64,000 nt of DNA from an uncultured Prevotellaceae bacterium. Its GTDB lineage: Bacteria; Bacteroidota; Bacteroidia; Bacteroidales; Bacteroidaceae. A program made the position numbers and the translations under genes. The notes below the pieces were generated by a model, which was not told the origin of the DNA, ran no database searches, and worked only from the letters and a program-made list of their open reading frames with translations. Location of the stretch: positions 1-64,000 of the forward strand of contig OMXX01000007.1 in assembly GCA_900315105.1 (NCBI GenBank). The letters are read 5' to 3'. Shown here piece after piece: positions 59,105 through 64,000 of this stretch (within the stretch, counting starts at the first letter, position 1; the number at the start of each line of letters is the position of its first letter).

Positions 59105-61225
59105 TTACTTAGCAAGATACTTGCTACCATTGCCGTCAACAACTATACCCTTATAGTCGTTAGATACACGCTGGCCAGCGAGGTTGAACTTAACAGTAGA
59201 GTTGTTCTTCTTAGCTACAACAACATTGCTGATAGCTGTCTCGTGATCTGTACCGAAGATATATGGAGTTGTACCAGCACCTTCCTTAACATTGAAGTTC
59301 TTTGCACCAGTCTGATCGATAAGAGACTCAGAACCGTCCTCAAGCATCCAAACTACGTCCTTAATCTCATAATCACAAGCCTCCTTGATTTCAGCCATGT
59401 TGAATGCGATAGACTGGAAGTTCTTATAGAATGTTACTTCACCAGTTTCTTCATTCTTACCAGCAGCTTCACCATTACACTCATTAGGAACAACAAATGT
59501 CTTGTTGAATTCCTGCCAATCAGTAGTGAAGTTCACATCACCGATAGCAGAGTAGTGGATGTAGTTACCTGGGCGCTCATGGCACTGTGTAGTGGTCTTA
59601 GCCTCTGTAGAAGCCTTATACTTAAACTTGAGAACAGTACTCTCACCAGCTTTAAGTGTACGGTTAGCAATAATGAAGAACTGGTTATCCCATGTCTGAC
59701 CTGTACCACCTTCTTCTTCCTTAATATCAGGGGTACCATCCTGTTTTACACCATCAGCAAGGTCGTCTCTTTCCTGACCCTTTACAACAATATTTGTTGG
59801 GTTAGGTTCGATCTTTGGATACATCTTACCACTAACAAGTTTGATGTTTATCTGCCTTAGATCTCCCATGATAACAATTTCCCATACGCCCTTACCAGGA
59901 AGCTTGATAGTACCAGCATTTGCCTCCTTATATGTTACGAAATTATCAGTTCCAACAAAGTCTAAGTTGTCAGTTTTGATAGCACCGCCCTTGAATGCAG
60001 AAGGAGTACCATAAACGGTAGAAATCATAATTTCTGAAACAGGAGCATCCTCAGTACCTACAGTAATTGTATAGTCATCACCATCCTGCTTAAACGGTAC
60101 GACACCGTTATAGTCTGGTGATCCTGCATCACAAATAGCAATAAAGAAGCCTTCCTGAAGCTTTACTTCCTGCCAAGAGAGATCGTCGAAATAGAAGTCT
60201 GTTGCATTTTGTTTATCTGAATTAAGATTGAATGCAAATGACCAACCATCAGCATGCTCATTGTTAGCAATGAATTCATTTTCATAAGTCTGCCAATCCT
60301 CAGTGAATGAAATATCACCTAAGCCTGTACCTGTTTTAAAAGATGATGGATTCTGATAGTGAATCTGAGTTTGGCACTTTATCTCTTGTGAAGCCTTGTA
60401 ACGGAAACTAACCCTATACTTTCTACCAGCCTTCATAGCCTTTGGACCCTCAATCCAGAACTGGTTGTCCCATGCCCAACCTTCATCAGAATCAGCATCT
60501 GCAGCATGAACAACGAATACATGGTTAGAAGTATTACCCTTTTCTTCCTCGATTGTAGCAGGGAATGGATCCCAACCGCCGTTTGCATTCTTATTCTCAT
60601 TCTTCACCTTGCCCCATGCACAGATAGTGAAGTTCTTGTCCTGATCATCGAATTTTACCGTTGGATCAGCCCATGCTTTCTCTGCATTACCATTGGTAAG
60701 AAGTTCCTCCCAGTCTTCAACAAGTCCGTCTTCTTCCTCATGAGTGATCTTAACATTTGAAATCCACCAGTCGCCTACATAGTCACCACACTGGAAGAGT
60801 ACCATACCGCTACTAGCAAAGTACTGTGCACTTGGATTATCATGACACTTAAATGTCAGCGTCTGCCAATCTGTTGTGAGAGCGAACTCACCAGGAGCAT
60901 CAGAACCTGAGAAAAAGGCACGAATGTTTTGTGCAACAGAACCCTTGATTCTAAATTCGATGGTGTACTCTGCATCAGGATTTAAACTTTTAACACCGAA
61001 AGCTTGGAACTGTACATTATAGAATGGATCTACAGCCTCTTCACTATGGTAATAGAGACATCCATCATCGATGGAGAGACGTGCCTTAGCATCATCACTT
61101 GCCCATCCACCTTTCTCAGTCCAATCGCTAACATCAGAGTAGCTAAACTCTGTATCAACGACCGTTTTAGAATTTGCTCCCAGGACCATTGCCAGAAGAG
61201 CAACAAGTGTAAATAATTTCCTCAT
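59105..61225 (-). CDS. Secreted multi-domain carbohydrate-binding protein with sorting-like tail
   Basis: A 706-residue protein with a signal peptide (about 1-19, ending GANS). Three regions look like CBM4/9/22-type jelly rolls: about 20-160, 165-355 and 480-645, each with a pattern of F(R/K)YKAS or similar, then a W-rich end such as DWQ. Tryptophans in WDNQFWIEGP and WDNQFFIIAN occupy equal places in the second and third. Between them lies a SusE-like insert (FFIAICDAG, GVWEIVIMGD). No catalytic domain was recognised. The C-terminus has FNLAGQRVSNDYKGIVVDG, the tail type found on exported Prevotella proteins. It probably binds xylan-type glycan at the surface. Confidence 0.75.
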   Translation of the reverse strand: MRKLFTLVALLAMVLGANSKTVVDTEFSYSDVSDWTEKGGWASDDAKARLSIDDGCLYYHSEEAVDPFYNVQFQAFGVKSLNPDAEYTIEFRIKGSVAQNIRAFFSGSDAPGEFALTTDWQTLTFKCHDNPSAQYFASSGMVLFQCGDYVGDWWISNVKITHEEEDGLVEDWEELLTNGNAEKAWADPTVKFDDQDKNFTICAWGKVKNENKNANGGWDPFPATIEEEKGNTSNHVFVVHAADADSDEGWAWDNQFWIEGPKAMKAGRKYRVSFRYKASQEIKCQTQIHYQNPSSFKTGTGLGDISFTEDWQTYENEFIANNEHADGWSFAFNLNSDKQNATDFYFDDLSWQEVKLQEGFFIAICDAGSPDYNGVVPFKQDGDDYTITVGTEDAPVSEIMISTVYGTPSAFKGGAIKTDNLDFVGTDNFVTYKEANAGTIKLPGKGVWEIVIMGDLRQINIKLVSGKMYPKIEPNPTNIVVKGQERDDLADGVKQDGTPDIKEEEGGTGQTWDNQFFIIANRTLKAGESTVLKFKYKASTEAKTTTQCHERPGNYIHYSAIGDVNFTTDWQEFNKTFVVPNECNGEAAGKNEETGEVTFYKNFQSIAFNMAEIKEACDYEIKDVVWMLEDGSESLIDQTGAKNFNVKEGAGTTPYIFGTDHETAISNVVVAKKNNSTVKFNLAGQRVSNDYKGIVVDGNGSKYLAK

Positions 61226-61347
61226 AATAGAAATAATTTAGATTAATAATAGAAATAGATAAAATTATTGATATAATATACGTAAGAAAATTATCCGCTA
61301 TTCACCTCTAACTATGGGTTGCGAGATAATATTACAGATTTCTGACT

Positions 61348-61383
61348 GCAAATATAATCTTTATTTTTGAAAATAACAACAAA
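61348..61383 (-). promoter_or_regulatory. Promoter of the carbohydrate-binding protein gene
   Basis: The complement reads TTTG (61380-61383), 23 bases, TATATTTGC (61348-61356), with a leader of about 120 bases. Confidence 0.55.
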
Positions 61384-61440
61384 AAACAGATATATTTTTA
61401 TAATTATTAGGCAATAATGCACAAAAACTTATATTTTGGG

Positions 61441-61473
61441 GGGAATATCGTAAAAAAATTATACGATATTCCC
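61441..61473. terminator. Palindrome after the GH10-fold gene
   Basis: A perfect 12-base inverted repeat (GGGAATATCGTA, 61441-61452 against 61462-61473) lies 13 bases past the stop on the minus strand. No T run follows on that strand, so it may be an RNA end structure rather than a strong terminator. Confidence 0.6.
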
Positions 61474-61486
61474 TATTTTCTGCAGT

Positions 61487-63166
61487 TTATTTTCCACTAA
61501 GAGCATCGCAGAATGACTTGTAAGTGGCATTGCGAACCCAGTCCTTGCCCTCAACAGTCCACAAACCGACAGGGTCTGATGTATCCTCCATATTACCCTT
61601 ACATATACCTGCTTGCTTGTCTTGAGGAATCTTGGTCATATAACTCTTTATGACATAACCATAATAATCAGCCAACCTCTGACGCTGTTCGTCCGTTATT
61701 TTCTTTGCCGTAACATTTGCACCAGAGGCATCCTGATACTTGATGTCGAAGTTTGAAAGACGAACCATCTTGCCAGTTGAAGCGAGGTTATCAAGAAGCT
61801 TATTAAGAGATGCCTCATTTGCAGCCTGCTTGGTACCATCCTCACTATATATGAGATCCAACTTTGCATTGATACCGTCAATCTTTGCACCTTTCCCGTC
61901 CCAAAGAGCCATCCAGTATTTGAGACTCTCAAACTTCTTCTGTTCATCAAGTCCGGATTCACTGATAAAGAACCTTAACTTAGAGACATCGCCCTCATAC
62001 TTTTGGTATGCCTCGCTTGCCACCCTTGAAACTGCCGGAGCATAGTTTTCACTACCGAAGACGTCTTGCCAAAAGAAACCTGTTCCTGAGTGTTTGAGAT
62101 CATAATATCCGTTCTCAAGAGTTGCTTGTACATCAATTGGTTCGTCAATAAGGTCGAATGACGTTATACGGCCTTTATTAATCTTCATCAGACCATCACA
62201 CCATGCGTTAAAAGCATAGTTAAGAGTATCATTCTTCTCCTGTGCAGTTTGTGGACGGTGATTATCAGGAGTGTGAACAACAGATACATTTTTGATATAG
62301 ATAGCGCCATTCACAATGCCACCAATCTTAAAATAGCCTGCAGTTGCATTCTTTGAAGGTTTCGCCTCTACTACGACTTTTGTCCATTCACCGACATTAA
62401 GAGGGAAATATTTGCCATTTGTATCCTTTGCTTTTTCTTTGACTATACTGTCAGCAAAAGTACAAAGAATTGAATTGGGTCTTTCTGTAAAAACATACAA
62501 AGTAATGGTATAAGACCCTAACGGATCCACATCAAAGTCCTCCACAATATTATACTTTGTATATGCGGAACACTTAAGAGCATTTCCATTAGCATCATAA
62601 TTCTTCACAATTTCCGGAGCGGTAGCAGGTCTGGTTGCTCTTTCTTTTTCATAAGTACATGTGTACTCATCCATTGTGGTGAAATCAACCTCCTTATCCT
62701 TTATAATATCTACATCAATTTCTATAGGAGCAGTAAGTGTGTTCAGCCATCCATCTGCCTGATTTGTATTTGCAGCAATAGGACTACCGAATACTTCACC
62801 ACCAATCTCCTCAACATGGTCAAGAAGATCCTTCATGTCAAGGAAGTTCATCACACCCTTTTCATTGATTATAGAACCAGACATAAGAGTGGAACCGAAA
62901 GCGAGATTGTCAAAGTTTGTCACGGCAGCCGCATGGGCAAGTTCCTGTTTGTTGAACTCAGCCACCCTTAGAGTCGCACCGAGAGACATATTGGCATATT
63001 TGCTTCTGTCAATATACGTCTTCACAGGAGCATAATCCTTATATGGTTCCTGATAATTTGGATCAGGCTGAGCGGTGAAATCATCCGTTATGTCGTAGTT
63101 GGCACACGAAGCAGAAAATACACCTGCCACCAACATAAAGAGACCGTTTCTATAAATCTTTTTCAT
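61487..63166 (-). CDS. GH10-fold lipoprotein lacking key catalytic residues
   Basis: A 559-residue lipoprotein (Cys21 in FSASC). The order of segments follows GH10 xylanases with a carbohydrate-binding module inserted at about 150-305. In GH10 the loop after the third strand reads GHTLxWHSQ; here residues 127-136 are GSPIAANTNQ. The acid/base region DVVNE appears as DLIDEP (Glu342 kept). The region with the nucleophile, normally ITELD, reads LSNFD (470-474), with Asn472 in place of Glu. The usual His of TQMH is Asp (GINAKLD). Thus it is probably not an enzyme but a surface glycan-binding protein. It starts 15 bases after the DUF1735-type gene. Confidence 0.85.
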   Translation of the reverse strand: MKKIYRNGLFMLVAGVFSASCANYDITDDFTAQPDPNYQEPYKDYAPVKTYIDRSKYANMSLGATLRVAEFNKQELAHAAAVTNFDNLAFGSTLMSGSIINEKGVMNFLDMKDLLDHVEEIGGEVFGSPIAANTNQADGWLNTLTAPIEIDVDIIKDKEVDFTTMDEYTCTYEKERATRPATAPEIVKNYDANGNALKCSAYTKYNIVEDFDVDPLGSYTITLYVFTERPNSILCTFADSIVKEKAKDTNGKYFPLNVGEWTKVVVEAKPSKNATAGYFKIGGIVNGAIYIKNVSVVHTPDNHRPQTAQEKNDTLNYAFNAWCDGLMKINKGRITSFDLIDEPIDVQATLENGYYDLKHSGTGFFWQDVFGSENYAPAVSRVASEAYQKYEGDVSKLRFFISESGLDEQKKFESLKYWMALWDGKGAKIDGINAKLDLIYSEDGTKQAANEASLNKLLDNLASTGKMVRLSNFDIKYQDASGANVTAKKITDEQRQRLADYYGYVIKSYMTKIPQDKQAGICKGNMEDTSDPVGLWTVEGKDWVRNATYKSFCDALSGK

Positions 63167-63181
63167 ATTCCTAGCCTCCTA

Positions 63182-64000
63182 TTATTGTTTAACATATTTT
63201 GGCGTAAAGAACACTCGTTTGTTTGACTCACGTGTCTGAACAACAAGGGTATCGTTTGTTGAAACCTGAACATTTCTTTTACTGAAGTTCACATCGTATG
63301 TCAAACGAAGGATGTCACGCTGTACTGGCACGCCATTGTTACTTCCCCACTGGAAGTCCTTGTATTCAGGCATCTCCGTTCCCTTGGCGATGAACTCACC
63401 AGAGCCAGTGGCAGTTACATTCTCATCATCGGTGGATATAGTACATTTATTTCCGTCGAATGTCAGGATGAGATTACAAGACAATGATGCACCAGAAGTC
63501 TTGAATGATACAGGGAAGATGGCCTGTGTCATATTCTTTGTAGTGATACCACATACCTCGTCATTTGCATTAACAGGATTCTCCTTAAGATGTTCGAGGT
63601 CTGAGTTCACAAGCGAGAAATCATGTCGGACAACTTGCCTGGTATTGTATTTTTCTTTCACATTGTCAACACCACGACGGATATACTTTCCCTGCCAAGG
63701 GTTCATGTACTTCACGCAGTAAAGCACATAGTCCTTTGCAAGAACGCCCCAGTTCTCTGTATCGGTACGAGAAGGGGACAGGCCTTCAAGCGGTGTTCCC
63801 GTGAGCATATTGTCAATGCCTCTTACACCTGTCATCACAAGTGGAATGACGTATGTATTCTCCACAGCCTTTTCATCGTTGAAGAATGCATCTGTGAACT
63901 GCACCTCTACATAACCGCGTAAATCACCATTATAGGGTATGACATTGGACAAAAGGTTGTAGTATGAAGAAGGCATAGGAAGCACAGGAGCTGCCGGATT
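63182..64000 (-). CDS. DUF1735/DUF5627-type lipoprotein component of a glycan-utilisation locus (partial)
   Basis: The 3' 272 codons of a gene that continues beyond the window. The visible part contains a beta-rich N-terminal segment (GYVEVQFTDAFF, YVIPLVMTGVRGID, YVLYCVKYMNPWQGKY), typical of DUF1735 proteins, and a C-terminal domain of the type called DUF5627 (HDFSLVNSDLEHLKENP, ILRLTYDVNFSKRNVQV). These proteins take the SusE-like place after susC and susD in hemicellulose loci. It precedes the GH10-fold gene and probably shares a transcript with it. Confidence 0.75.
   Translation of the reverse strand, partial: NPAAPVLPMPSSYYNLLSNVIPYNGDLRGYVEVQFTDAFFNDEKAVENTYVIPLVMTGVRGIDNMLTGTPLEGLSPSRTDTENWGVLAKDYVLYCVKYMNPWQGKYIRRGVDNVKEKYNTRQVVRHDFSLVNSDLEHLKENPVNANDEVCGITTKNMTQAIFPVSFKTSGASLSCNLILTFDGNKCTISTDDENVTATGSGEFIAKGTEMPEYKDFQWGSNNGVPVQRDILRLTYDVNFSKRNVQVSTNDTLVVQTRESNKRVFFTPKYVKQ

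Noticed and set aside
61487..63166. Active endo-1,4-beta-xylanase
   Set aside because: The fold is GH10, but the nucleophile Glu and the His/Trp loop residues are replaced, so an activity call would mislead.
1..64000. tRNA, rRNA, tmRNA or replication origin
   Set aside because: No T-arm or CCA-end pattern, no conserved ribosomal RNA segment and no DnaA-box cluster was seen while reading the intergenic DNA.

Overview
The window comes from a member of the Bacteroidetes (Bacteroidota), most likely Prevotellaceae (Prevotella/Segatella). The evidence is the promoter vocabulary (TTTG, about 20 bases, then TAnnTTTG(C)), the near absence of Shine-Dalgarno sequences, many secreted proteins and lipoproteins, an ExbB-ExbD-ExbD-TonB-PstS-like-TPR cluster, GldH, a BspA-type LRR protein and polysaccharide-utilisation genes. 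No rRNA, tRNA, CRISPR array or intact insertion sequence was seen.

Layout. 0.2-3.2 kb: a lipoprotein gene, then a MetE-like methyltransferase divergent from an Lrp/AsnC regulator. 3.3-8.9 kb: a TonB-type outer-membrane barrel, nagB, and a left-handed beta-helix protein. 9.35-20.3 kb: a six-gene minus-strand operon for an uncharacterised envelope apparatus: a DUF3575-like barrel with a charged coiled-coil tail, a DUF5119-like lipoprotein, a small DUF3575-like barrel, an OmpA-like protein, a 1110-residue repeated beta-barrel protein and a TPR protein. 20.7-25 kb: divergent GH43 and GH51 enzymes for arabinose-containing glycans. 25-27.1 kb: a COG0523 GTPase and an aquaglyceroporin. 27.6 kb: a candidate small RNA. 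28-36.1 kb: a plus-strand housekeeping run, sppA-lpxK-thiL-holB-ricT-gldH-rlpA-like. 36.3-37.6 kb: an orphan RHS tail with a possible immunity gene. 38-39.7 kb: a 5'-nucleotidase split over two genes. 39.9-45.8 kb: rplS, two small genes, an AICAR-transformylase-domain gene, an LptF/G-type permease and an aminotransferase. 46-51.75 kb: the TonB energising cluster. 51.75-53.27 kb: a gene-free block of repeats. 53.3-56.7 kb: a GH2 enzyme and a TauE/SafE permease. 56.8-64 kb: a BspA-like protein, a second candidate small RNA, a carbohydrate-binding protein, a GH10-fold protein lacking catalytic residues, and a DUF1735-type lipoprotein cut by the window edge. The last three look like the end of a xylan-type utilisation locus.

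The least explained signals lie between genes. At least nine intergenic stretches are built from degenerate units of exactly 11 bases, usually unrelated in sequence from one array to the next but sharing the phase and a dyad layout (pyrimidine-marked units on the left, complementary purine-marked units on the right), so each could fold as a long hairpin with a period close to one turn of A-form RNA. Separate families are three long inverted repeats with arms of about 45 bases (31.0, 33.4 and 40.5 kb), a 37-base repeat rich in GTAACA present seven times, and a pair of about 100 base elements at 52.7 and 58.8 kb.

All functions are inferred from sequence reading alone; no database search was possible.
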